DNA of 64,000 nt from Woeseia sp. (GTDB lineage: Bacteria > Pseudomonadota > Gammaproteobacteria > Steroidobacterales > Woeseiaceae). Position 1 is the stretch's first letter. Every line of letters starts with the position of its first letter. Shown here piece after piece: positions 56,217-64,000 of the stretch. The stretch spans positions 2,649,305-2,713,304 of the forward strand of contig JAJFKW010000001.1 in assembly GCA_021773015.1 (NCBI GenBank), given 5' to 3'. The notes beneath the pieces are model-generated. The model had not been told where the DNA came from. It made no database searches and was given only the letters and a program-made list of their open reading frames with translations. The position numbers were made by a program, and so were the translations under genes.

Positions 56217-57203
56217 ATGAATAACTTCAAGGCGTTTCGACTCGATCAACAAGGCAAAAAAATTGTTGCTCAATTTACCACGATGAAAATCGAAGACCTC
56301 ACAGCGGGCGACGTTGTCATAAAAGTTGCGCACTCGACGATCAACTACAAGGATGCGCTTGCCGCGACGGGCGCGGGGCGAATTCTCCGCAAATTCCCGC
56401 TTAACGGTGGTATTGATTTGGCGGGTACTGTCGTCAGCTCGGAGGACGAACAGTTTTCAGAAGGCGACGTGGTCTTAGTCAACGGTTGTGGTTTGAGTGA
56501 GACGCTGGACGGCGGCTACGCGGAATATGCGCGCGTGCCTGCTGAGGCGGTGGTACCGATTCCGGCAAACATCACAACTGCACAAGCGATGCAGATTGGC
56601 ACCGCCGGATACACTGCCGCGCTTGCTATCCATCGCATGGAACAAAACGGCCAGCTTCCCGAGCATGGCCCTATCGTTGTGACTGGCGCAACGGGTGGCG
56701 TAGGCAGCCTCGCAATCGACATGCTGGCGGCGCGCGGTTACGAAGCAATTGCTTTCACTGGAAAAAACGATCAAATCGACTATTTGCGGGCCATTGGTGC
56801 GAGCGATGTGCTGCTTCGTGACAAAACGGACTTCGGTTCAAGGCCGATGGAAAATCCGTTATGGGCCGGCGCTATTGATAACTTAGGCGGCGACACCCTC
56901 GCCTGGCTTATTCGCACGATGGGTTACGGCGGCAATATTGCCAGCATCGGGTTGGCGCAAAGCCACGCATTGGACACAACGGTCATGCCATTTATCCTCA
57001 GGGCGGTATGTCTGCTCGGTATCAACTCCGTCGAGACGCCACGCGACGTACGCCTCAAGGTTTGGCAGAGAATTGGCGGCGACCTGTGGCCGCAACACCT
57101 TGATAACATTGCGAGCCGAAGCATCGCTTTCGATGCCTTGCCGGATGCGTTTCAGGCGTTTGTCGACGGTACGGTAACCGGGCGAACAGTCGTCATCTTT
57201 TGA
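56217..57203 (+). CDS. acuI: Acrylyl-CoA reductase AcuI / YhdH-type quinone oxidoreductase
   Basis: A 328-residue MDR-superfamily NADPH reductase. The N-terminal VIKVAHSTINYKDALAATGAGRILRKFPLNGGIDLAG, the Rossmann motif VTGATGGVGSLAIDMLAARGY and the C-terminal HLDNIASRSIAFDALPDAFQAFVDGTVTGRTVV match the AcuI/YhdH group. AcuI reduces acrylyl-CoA to propionyl-CoA, detoxifying acrylate from DMSP cleavage or other sources. It sits 204 bp upstream of prpBCD on the same strand, which would remove the propionyl-CoA it makes. AcuI and YhdH are hard to tell apart without phylogeny, so the gene name is a best guess. Confidence 0.85.
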   Translation: MNNFKAFRLDQQGKKIVAQFTTMKIEDLTAGDVVIKVAHSTINYKDALAATGAGRILRKFPLNGGIDLAGTVVSSEDEQFSEGDVVLVNGCGLSETLDGGYAEYARVPAEAVVPIPANITTAQAMQIGTAGYTAALAIHRMEQNGQLPEHGPIVVTGATGGVGSLAIDMLAARGYEAIAFTGKNDQIDYLRAIGASDVLLRDKTDFGSRPMENPLWAGAIDNLGGDTLAWLIRTMGYGGNIASIGLAQSHALDTTVMPFILRAVCLLGINSVETPRDVRLKVWQRIGGDLWPQHLDNIASRSIAFDALPDAFQAFVDGTVTGRTVVIF

Positions 57204-57374
57204 GCCATTTTCGCGGGATTTTGGCGCCGGGCAGTTATTGTCCAATTTGGTCAATTTGGGAAACGACCCTCCGGTAGTTTAAAATCCCGCTGCCGCTCGC
57301 ATCCGGGCGGCAAACCCCATTCGTTGATTGTTATGCGAAGGTGGATATAGCCGCCACGAGGGTTAAACAAATTA

Positions 57375-57396
57375 AATTTTAATCTGGATTAAAATT
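57375..57396. promoter_or_regulatory. 22-bp perfect palindrome upstream of prpB
   Basis: AATTTTAATC-TG-GATTAAAATT: two ten-base arms around a two-base centre. It ends 11 bp before the prpB ATG, just ahead of the GGGGCG ribosome binding site. This suggests an operator for a dimeric regulator of the methylcitrate genes, or a hairpin in the leader. No regulator gene is adjacent. Confidence 0.7.
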
Positions 57397-57407
57397 CGGG
57401 GCGACCA

Positions 57408-58292
57408 ATGGCCGATAAAGCAAACGCGACTCTCTGGCAAGCAATTGAAAACGAACGACCTTTGCAAATCGTCGGCACGATAAACGCGTATGCAGCGCTG
57501 CTCGCGGAGAACGCCGGATTTAGCGCGATCTACCTCTCGGGTGCTGGTGTCGCCAACCATTCGTTCGGTTTGCCCGATTTGGCGATGACAACCCTAAATG
57601 ACGTTTGCGAGGACATTCGGCGTATCAGTTACATCACGGACTTGCCGTTGCTGGTCGATGCCGATACCGGGTGGGGCAGCGCCTTCATGATCGGCCGGAC
57701 AATTCGTGAAATGGCGCGAGCCGGAGCTGCCGGCTGCCACCTTGAAGATCAAGTCAGCGTTAAACGATGCGGACATCGCCCCGGCAAGGTGCTGGTCGAC
57801 AGCGGCGAAATGTGCGACCGCATCAAGTCAGCAACTGATAGTCGAGACGATGAAAGTTTCGTCATCATGGCGCGAACCGACGCGCACGCCGTAGAGGGCC
57901 AACGGGCGGCGTTGGATCGTGCGGCTGAATATGTTAACGCAGGCGCCGATATGATTTTTGCTGAAGCATTGACCACGCTTGATGAGTACCGTGAGTTTAC
58001 AAGTACGATTCAAGTACCCGTGCTGGCGAACCTAACCGAATTCGGCAGTACGCCTTTGTTCACTGCGAAAGAACTTGGCGACGTTGGTGTGCAGCTCATT
58101 CTTTACCCGTTGGGCGCATCGCGCGCGATGGCGAATGCAGCCGCGAGTGTTTACAAGATCATTCGCGAGGATGGAACGCAAAAAGCAAGCGTGCCGGCGA
58201 TGCAGACCCGCGACGAACTCTACGAAGTTCTGGGCTATCGAGATTACGAAGATAAATTAGACGAGCTGTTCGCAGAAAAAGGCTTGAAGTAG
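57408..58292 (+). CDS. prpB: Methylisocitrate lyase
   Basis: A 294-residue TIM-barrel lyase of the isocitrate lyase/PEP mutase superfamily that splits 2-methylisocitrate into pyruvate and succinate. The catalytic loop KRCGHRPGK (Cys121) is specific to methylisocitrate lyase. Metal-binding Asp85 lies in LLVDADTGWG. HLEDQ, VMARTDAHAVEG and the C-terminal YEVLGYRDYEDKLDELF complete the pattern. The next gene is prpC, so the methylcitrate cycle is likely complete here except for methylaconitate steps handled by PrpD or by aconitases. Confidence 0.96.
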   Translation: MADKANATLWQAIENERPLQIVGTINAYAALLAENAGFSAIYLSGAGVANHSFGLPDLAMTTLNDVCEDIRRISYITDLPLLVDADTGWGSAFMIGRTIREMARAGAAGCHLEDQVSVKRCGHRPGKVLVDSGEMCDRIKSATDSRDDESFVIMARTDAHAVEGQRAALDRAAEYVNAGADMIFAEALTTLDEYREFTSTIQVPVLANLTEFGSTPLFTAKELGDVGVQLILYPLGASRAMANAAASVYKIIREDGTQKASVPAMQTRDELYEVLGYRDYEDKLDELFAEKGLK

Positions 58293-58326
58293 CCGCGAAT
58301 AGCAGGCAGCAATATTGGAGAGATAG

Positions 58327-59448
58327 ATGACGACGAACAAAAAAGCGGGTGGCTTAGCAGGCGTATCGGCCGGCGAAACGGCGTTGTGCACCGTTGGCAA
58401 AGAAGGCGCTGGTTTGACATATCGCGGCTATGACATCTATGACCTTGCCGACAACGCAAGTTTCGAAGAGGTGGCATTTCTGTTATTGCACGGGCACTTG
58501 CCAAATCGCGCTGAACTTAAAGCCTACATCAGCAAGATTATATCTTTGCGCGGCCTGCCCGATGCGCTTAGCAAGGTGCTCGAAATGATTCCTGCGCATG
58601 CGCACCCGATGGATGTTCTGCGAACCGGTGTATCGCTGTTGGGTAACATAGAACCTGAGGGTGACTTTGACAATCAGCATGATGTGGCGGATCGTTTGCT
58701 CGCCTGCCTGCCATCGATGCTTCTCTACTGGCACCGATTTCATACCGACGGTACTCGCATTGATGTAGAAACCGATGATGACAGTGTGGCGGGACACTTC
58801 TTGCACGTGCTGCACGACAAACCGCCAAGCGAATTGCACCGGCAATCGCTAAATACAACGCTAATTCTATACGCAGAACATGAGTTCAACGCTTCGACCT
58901 TTGCCGCGCGGGTCATCACCGGAACACTATCTGACATGCACTCGGCAGTATCCGGAGCAATTGGTGCGCTGCGGGGTCCATTGCACGGCGGAGCCAACGA
59001 AGCCGCGATGGAATTGATCCAAAAATTTTCAACGGCAGGGGAGGCAACTGCGGGCGTACAACAAATGCTGGTCGACAAAGAAAAGATTATGGGGTTCGGA
59101 CATCGTGTATACACAACCTCTGATCCACGCAACTCCGTCAACAAGAAAATGTCAAAAATTCTATCAGACGAAGTTGGCGATACGCGCTTGTACGCAATCT
59201 CGGAGGCTATCGAAAAGGTCATGTGGGACGAGAAAAAACTATTTGCAAATGCCGACTTTTTTGCGGCATCCGTTTACCATTTCATGGGCATACCTACCTA
59301 TTTGTTTACGCCAATATTTGTATGTTCACGTATCACCGGTTGGGCAGCGCACGTTATCGAGCAACGCGCAAACAATAAGTTGATTCGACCGGCTGCGGAC
59401 TATGTCGGTCCTGACCTACAAAAATATGTTGCGTTAGACGACCGATAA
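58327..59448 (+). CDS. prpC: 2-methylcitrate synthase
   Basis: A 373-residue citrate-synthase-fold enzyme that condenses propionyl-CoA with oxaloacetate. The opening KAGGLAGVSAGETALCTVGKEGAGLTYRGYDI is that of PrpC. His and Asp active-site segments MGFGHRVYTTSDPRN and LRGPLHGGANEAAMEL are readable. GGAGAG precedes the ATG. Its length (about 373-389) and PrpC-specific opening separate it from true citrate synthase, which is not adjacent. Confidence 0.95.
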   Translation: MTTNKKAGGLAGVSAGETALCTVGKEGAGLTYRGYDIYDLADNASFEEVAFLLLHGHLPNRAELKAYISKIISLRGLPDALSKVLEMIPAHAHPMDVLRTGVSLLGNIEPEGDFDNQHDVADRLLACLPSMLLYWHRFHTDGTRIDVETDDDSVAGHFLHVLHDKPPSELHRQSLNTTLILYAEHEFNASTFAARVITGTLSDMHSAVSGAIGALRGPLHGGANEAAMELIQKFSTAGEATAGVQQMLVDKEKIMGFGHRVYTTSDPRNSVNKKMSKILSDEVGDTRLYAISEAIEKVMWDEKKLFANADFFAASVYHFMGIPTYLFTPIFVCSRITGWAAHVIEQRANNKLIRPAADYVGPDLQKYVALDDR

Positions 59449-59534
59449 TCGAGCTATAACGGTGCGCATTGTTGGCGCGCTTAAATGTGTATTGCCACAT
59501 TCAGTGGTAACGACCGATATTCCAAGGAGACTTC

Positions 59535-60983
59535 ATGTCCGGGCACGATATTCGTTCTGCGAAAAGGGCGGAACCTGATCAGGTATTGATCGACATTGCA
59601 GACTATGTCTGCAACGCAGAAATAGATTCCGAGCTAGCCTTCGAAACGGCGCACTATTGCTTGCTGGACACGCTGGCTTGTGGATTTCAGGCACTGGACT
59701 ACCCAGCCTGCACAAAACTCCTGGGGCCAGTGGTTCCCGGCGCGACCCTAGCCGGCGGCGCAAGAGTGCCAGGTACCTCGTACGAATTGGATCCAGTGCT
59801 TGCGGCGTTCAATATCGGTGCGATGATCCGTTGGCTGGATTTCAATGACACCTGGCTGGCTGCTGAATGGGGCCACCCCTCTGACAATCTCGGCGGCATA
59901 TTGGCGACCGCAGACTATCTTAGCCGTCTTGCGCGCGCCGAAGGCAAAGAACCATTGTCGATGCGTGATGTGTTGCTTGCAATGATCAAGGCGCACGAGA
60001 TTCAGGGCGTTCTCGCGCTCGAGAACAGTTATAACCGCGTCGGACTCGATCACGTACTGTTGGTGCGTGTTGCGTCCACGGCCGTCGTGACCAGAATGTT
60101 AGGCGGCAGCCGGGAGCGGGTGATTAATGCCGTATCAAATGCCTGGATCGACGGCGGCGCGTTACGAACTTACCGTCATGCGCCCAATACTGGCTCACGC
60201 AAAAGTTGGGCGGCGGGCGACGCAACCAGCCGTGCTGTTCGCCTCGCATTAATCGCTATGACCGGCGAAATGGGCTACTCATCGGCTCTGAGCGCAAAGA
60301 CCTGGGGCTACTACGATGTTTTATTCAAGGGTCAGCCGTTCGCGTTCACACAAGGTTACGGCAGCTACGTCATGGAAAACATTCTGTTCAAGATTTCGTT
60401 TCCCGCCGAGTTCCATGCGCAAACCGCAGTCGAAGCTGGCATGACACTACATCTCAAGGTGAAAGATCGTATTGATGATATTGAGAAAATCGTCATTGAG
60501 ACACAGGAGCCCGGTGTGCGCATCATTGACAAGACTGGGCCATTGGACAATCCAGCAGACCGTGATCATTGCATTCAATACATGACAGCGGTGCCGATGA
60601 TATTCGGTCGTCTTACCGCAGCAGACTATGAAGATGACATAGCGGGCGATCCACGTATTGATGCGCTGCGCGACAAAATGGAAGTTCGCGAGAACGAGCG
60701 CTATACCAAAGACTATTTTGATGCGGACAAACGCTATATTGGCAATGCGATCCAGGTATTTTTCAAGGATGGCAGCAGCACCGAGCGGGTGGAGGTCCAC
60801 TTTCCAATCGGTCACCGAAATAGACGTGACGAAGGCATACCGGTACTCATCAACAAGTTCGAAACGAGTCTTGCCGGGAAATTGCGTGATAGGCAATGGC
60901 AAAAACTTCAAGCGTTGTGCGCCGATCAACGTAAGCTCGCCGAAACGGATGTTGATGAGTTTATGGCGTTGCTGGTTGTCTAG
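59535..60983 (+). CDS. prpD: 2-methylcitrate dehydratase PrpD
   Basis: A 482-residue member of the MmgE/PrpD family, which dehydrates 2-methylcitrate without an iron-sulfur cluster. [26 protein letters not shown] near residues 97-122 and [33 protein letters not shown] near 197-229 (each read here in short segments) are family hallmarks. AAGG AG before the ATG is a good ribosome binding site. PrpD is followed by an 130-bp gap, then the S9 peptidase. The alternative acnD-prpF route is not present in the window. Confidence 0.94.
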   Translation: MSGHDIRSAKRAEPDQVLIDIADYVCNAEIDSELAFETAHYCLLDTLACGFQALDYPACTKLLGPVVPGATLAGGARVPGTSYELDPVLAAFNIGAMIRWLDFNDTWLAAEWGHPSDNLGGILATADYLSRLARAEGKEPLSMRDVLLAMIKAHEIQGVLALENSYNRVGLDHVLLVRVASTAVVTRMLGGSRERVINAVSNAWIDGGALRTYRHAPNTGSRKSWAAGDATSRAVRLALIAMTGEMGYSSALSAKTWGYYDVLFKGQPFAFTQGYGSYVMENILFKISFPAEFHAQTAVEAGMTLHLKVKDRIDDIEKIVIETQEPGVRIIDKTGPLDNPADRDHCIQYMTAVPMIFGRLTAADYEDDIAGDPRIDALRDKMEVRENERYTKDYFDADKRYIGNAIQVFFKDGSSTERVEVHFPIGHRNRRDEGIPVLINKFETSLAGKLRDRQWQKLQALCADQRKLAETDVDEFMALLVV

Positions 60984-61113
60984 CGGCTAGCGTCCTTCCA
61001 GTCAATGAATTTTTGTTGCGGCTGACGATTTGCTCTTCAATTGGTAAGCCAGTGAATGAATTAATGTCGAGGCGGATTGTCTAGAGTCTGCAACACACTC
61101 AGCGGGGAAAATC

Positions 61114-63090
61114 GTGAAATTGAAACTATTGGTGGGTAGTGCCTGGATACTTTGGGCGAGCGCGGCGCTTACGGCCGACGTGGCAACCCGGGAAGCGAAT
61201 GATGGCAATATCGTCATGCAGAACGTTCCGCAGATTCCCAACGCCGTAATTAATGACCTTAACCGCTACCAGAACGTCCGCTCGGCGAGCATGCAGGATT
61301 GGTCAGCCGACGGGCAGCACATCTTCGTCAAAACACGATTTGACGATGTCCAGCAGATTCATCGTGTCGAAATGCCGGGCGGCGCCAGACATCAACTGAC
61401 CTATTTCAACGAGCCGGTCGGTGGGGTTAGCCGCAGGCCGAATCACGAGACGCTGTTGTTCTCGCGCGATGCTGATGGCGGCGAATTCGTTCAGCTATTC
61501 ATGCTTAATCCGCAAGATGCTTCGACAGCGCTGTTGACAGACGGTACGTCAAGAAACGGCGCGGCCACCTGGGACAGGTCTGGCCGCAAACTTGCCTATC
61601 AAAGCACTCGTCGAAACGGTGCTGCCAATGACATATGGATGATGGACCCGGATGAACCGGCAAATGCAAAGATGATTTTGGAATCCCCGGACGGTAGTTG
61701 GTGGGGGCCACAGGAGTTTTCCGAGTCGGGCAGTCAGCTTTTGGTACTAAATTACGTCAGCATTGCCGACTCGCGCATTCACTTTCTCGATTTAGATTCG
61801 GGACAGCACCAGATGGTTTCAGGTGGTGGCGAAAATGCGAGCGCAAATTTTCCTATCGGTTTCGATGCCGAGGATCGAGGCGTATGGCTTATTACGGATC
61901 AGGGTAGCGAATTCGGTCAGCTTGCGTGGCAGTCGCTGAATAAAAATGCGGCGATGGAATATGTGACCGGCGACATACCGTGGAATATCAGTTCGGCAGC
62001 TATCAGTCACGACCGGAAGCGTATCGCATTCGTTTCTAACGAAAATGGTTTGTCGCGTTTGTATTTGATGGACGCCGAGTCACGCGAATATCGTACCGTC
62101 AATGGAATTCCGACAGGCACTATCTTCGGCTTAACCTTCAGTCCGGACGACCGGCGGCTGGCGATGACGCTCAACACACCGCGTACGCCAAGCGATACGT
62201 TCGTTTTGACGTTACGTGACAACCCGCAAGCAGCTGCGGAGCTGACCCGCTGGACGCATAGCGAGGTCGGCGGGTTGGAAACGAGCGCCTTCATTACGCC
62301 AGAGCTCATTCACTATCCTACTTTCGACACGGTAGACGGCAAGCGGCGGCAAATTCCGGCCTGGGTATACAAACCAGCAGGCAAGGGGCCGTTTCCTGTC
62401 GTCGTGTCAATCCATGGGGGTCCGGAGGGGCAGTCGCGGCCGTTCTTTAGTAGTACCTATCAAATGTGGATGGCGAAATTAGGAGTCGCTGTCGTCGTGC
62501 CGAATGTTCGCGGTTCGAGCGGTTATGGAAAAAGCTATCTTGCGCTGGATAACGGGTATTTACGCGAGAATTCAGTGAAAGACATCGGCGCGCTATTGGA
62601 TTGGATTGCGACCAACCGGTCGCTGGACGAAGCAAAGGTTGCTGTTTTTGGCGGCAGTTACGGCGGCTACATGGTGCTCGCTAGTGCAGTACATTTCAGT
62701 GAGAAACTTCGTGCTGCAGTGGACATCGTTGGTATCAGCAATTTCGCAACCTTCCTGCAAAATACTCAGGACTATCGACGAGATCTACGGCGTCAGGAAT
62801 ATGGTGACGAACGTGACCCTGACATGTACGAATTTCTGCAGAATATTAGTCCGCTGAACAATGTCGCGAAGATCGACGTGCCGCTATTCATCGTGCAAGG
62901 GCAAAACGACCCACGGGTGCCGGTGACGGAATCGGGCCAGATGGTCGACGCATTGCGCGATCAAGGGCTCCCCGTTTGGTACATGAATGCACTAAACGAA
63001 GGCCACGGATACAAGAAGAAAGAAAATCGCGACCTTTACCAGCAGGCGGTCGTGCTGTTTTTTCGCCAGCACTTGCTCAGCGACAACTGA
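61114..63090 (+). CDS. Exported S9 (prolyl oligopeptidase) family peptidase
   Basis: A 658-residue exported peptidase with a GTG start preceded by GGGGAAA. The signal peptide (about 1-21) is followed by a beta-propeller of repeated WD-like segments (for example QHIFVKTRFDDV, GGEFVQLFMLN, RIAFVSNENGLSRLY) and a C-terminal alpha/beta hydrolase. The catalytic triad reads Ser515 in GGSYGGYM, Asp599 in GQNDPRVP and His631 in NEGHGYKKKEN. The enzyme cleaves oligopeptides, complementing the Opp importer. It lies 6 bp before rsmG, so the two may be co-transcribed. Confidence 0.95.
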   Translation: MKLKLLVGSAWILWASAALTADVATREANDGNIVMQNVPQIPNAVINDLNRYQNVRSASMQDWSADGQHIFVKTRFDDVQQIHRVEMPGGARHQLTYFNEPVGGVSRRPNHETLLFSRDADGGEFVQLFMLNPQDASTALLTDGTSRNGAATWDRSGRKLAYQSTRRNGAANDIWMMDPDEPANAKMILESPDGSWWGPQEFSESGSQLLVLNYVSIADSRIHFLDLDSGQHQMVSGGGENASANFPIGFDAEDRGVWLITDQGSEFGQLAWQSLNKNAAMEYVTGDIPWNISSAAISHDRKRIAFVSNENGLSRLYLMDAESREYRTVNGIPTGTIFGLTFSPDDRRLAMTLNTPRTPSDTFVLTLRDNPQAAAELTRWTHSEVGGLETSAFITPELIHYPTFDTVDGKRRQIPAWVYKPAGKGPFPVVVSIHGGPEGQSRPFFSSTYQMWMAKLGVAVVVPNVRGSSGYGKSYLALDNGYLRENSVKDIGALLDWIATNRSLDEAKVAVFGGSYGGYMVLASAVHFSEKLRAAVDIVGISNFATFLQNTQDYRRDLRRQEYGDERDPDMYEFLQNISPLNNVAKIDVPLFIVQGQNDPRVPVTESGQMVDALRDQGLPVWYMNALNEGHGYKKKENRDLYQQAVVLFFRQHLLSDN

Positions 63091-63096
63091 ATATTC

Positions 63097-63750
63097 GTGA
63101 ATTCGGCGTCGCTTAAGCGCTCAATTGAGGACGGCTGCAACGCACTTGGTGAGCCGCTTTCCCCGACGCAGCTCGCACAGATGCAGTGTCTGCTGCAGGA
63201 GTTGCAGCGCTGGGGTACGAAGATCAATTTGACCGCAATTCGGGATCCGGCAGAGATGGTGAGCGGCCACTTGCTGGATAGCCTTGCTGTGCGTTCCCAT
63301 TTACACGGCAAATCCGTGGTCGATATCGGCACGGGCGCAGGGTTTCCAGGATTGCCGCTGGCGATTGCAGAACCAGACCGTTCATTTGTGCTGCTTGATG
63401 GCAATCGGAAAAAAGTCAGTTTTGTGCAGCATGTGGTCACTACCCTCAAGTTACAGAATGTAACGGCGCTGCACTGCAGGGCGGAAAACTATGCACCGGA
63501 GCAGGCGTTTGATACCGTCGTTGCGCGGGCGTTGGCCAGTATTCCGCGAATTATCGAACTTGGCGCTCATTTGCTGGCAAAAAAAGGTGTACTGTTAGCG
63601 CTGAAAGGTCAGTATCCGGCCGACGAGCTGGAACAGACAAAAAAACTGCCTGAACCGTGGGATTGGAAAGTGTGTGAACTTCGCGTCCCGGGACTGCAGC
63701 AGCGTGCCCGGCACGTCGCCAGGCTTGAGAGGAAAAGCAGAGTAAGCTGA
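63097..63750 (+). CDS. rsmG: 16S rRNA (guanine-527-N7)-methyltransferase
   Basis: A 217-residue SAM-dependent methyltransferase (GTG start) that methylates G527 of 16S rRNA. Signatures: [31 protein letters not shown]-binding [37 protein letters not shown], and [24 protein letters not shown]. Its normal neighbours are mnmG upstream and parA downstream. Here mnmG is about 21 kb away while parA still follows at 80 bp. Confidence 0.96.
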   Translation: MNSASLKRSIEDGCNALGEPLSPTQLAQMQCLLQELQRWGTKINLTAIRDPAEMVSGHLLDSLAVRSHLHGKSVVDIGTGAGFPGLPLAIAEPDRSFVLLDGNRKKVSFVQHVVTTLKLQNVTALHCRAENYAPEQAFDTVVARALASIPRIIELGAHLLAKKGVLLALKGQYPADELEQTKKLPEPWDWKVCELRVPGLQQRARHVARLERKSRVS

Positions 63751-63830
63751 GGTGTAAGCCACAGTCTTCGATAACTAATTGGCAATACCCAGATCATAGT
63801 CGCCCTCGGGCGAACGTTGGATCAACTGAA

Positions 63831-64000
63831 ATGACCAGAATCATTGCTGTCGCCAATCAAAAAGGCGGCGTGGGCAAAACCACGACCTGCGTTAATCTCG
63901 CGGCTTCGCTCGCGGCGACGCAACGGCGTGTGTTGCTGGTCGACTTGGACCCTCAGGGCAATGCGACCATGGGTTGCGGCGTCGATAAAAAGGAACTCGA
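63831..64000 (+). CDS. parA: Chromosome partitioning protein ParA, N-terminal part
   Basis: Only the first 56 codons are inside the window. The deviant Walker A motif of Par[19 protein letters not shown] (residues 11-28), is intact, followed by [17 protein letters not shown], the Walker A' / switch region. ParA moves the origin with ParB at parS sites. It follows rsmG by 80 bp, the conserved order near the origin. The 3' end is cut by the window edge. Confidence 0.94.
   Translation, partial: MTRIIAVANQKGGVGKTTTCVNLAASLAATQRRVLLVDLDPQGNATMGCGVDKKEL

Overview
This is a chromosomal window from a Gram-negative bacterium, almost certainly a gammaproteobacterium, and it spans the replication-origin region. 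The lineage evidence is gene content: SecB, GlyQ/GlyS, NtrB/NtrC, EnvC, YibQ, YidC, MnmE/MnmG and lipoproteins with Gram-negative lipoboxes. The probable oriC lies between dnaA and dnaN, an arrangement known from Xanthomonadales, but no genus can be named from sequence reading alone. GTG and TTG starts are common.

Left arm (1-29863). It opens with the 3' end of an ACE-like M2 peptidase, two GNAT acetyltransferases around a sulfatase, a HerA-like ATPase and a flavin monooxygenase. A seven-domain Kazal inhibitor follows, facing the monooxygenase across a stretch with three degenerate palindromic repeats. Then comes a conserved cell-envelope and redox neighbourhood: yibQ, ctpA and envC on the minus strand; rhodanese, grxC, secB and gpsA on the plus strand; then trmL and a class 1B dihydroorotate dehydrogenase. 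The nitrogen module glnA, DUF4124, ntrB, ntrC is on the minus strand. A readable sigma-54 promoter with paired NtrC sites precedes glnA. glyQ, glyS and a plsC-like acyltransferase follow. The minus-strand origin cluster dnaA, dnaN, recF, gyrB closes this arm.

Right arm (31636-64000). rpmH, rnpA, yidC and mnmE run away from the origin in the usual order, without yidD between rnpA and yidC. The normally compact mnmE, mnmG, rsmG, parA succession is opened twice. About 4.7 kb (HxlR regulator and membrane protein, ABC-2 exporter, S33 hydrolase) separates mnmE from mnmG. About 21 kb separates mnmG from rsmG. The larger block carries a TorF-like porin; a sigma factor, anti-sigma factor and subtilase operon divergent from two c-haem surface proteins; an Opp peptide importer; a DUF945 protein; a dihaem cytochrome c; an MBL-fold hydrolase; an AcuI-like reductase followed by prpB, prpC and prpD; and an S9 peptidase. 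rsmG and the start of parA end the window.

Functionally, the window joins core replication and translation genes with a peptide-degrading lifestyle (M2, S41, S8, S9 and S33 enzymes plus Opp) and propionyl-CoA disposal by the methylcitrate cycle. The most notable items are the sigma/anti-sigma/subtilase locus, whose anti-sigma periplasmic domain resembles a subtilase propeptide; the apparent loss of the subtilase oxyanion Asn; the AUC-like start of gpsA; two in-frame hexanucleotide repeats (in mnmG and a lipoprotein gene); and a 22-bp palindrome in front of prpB.
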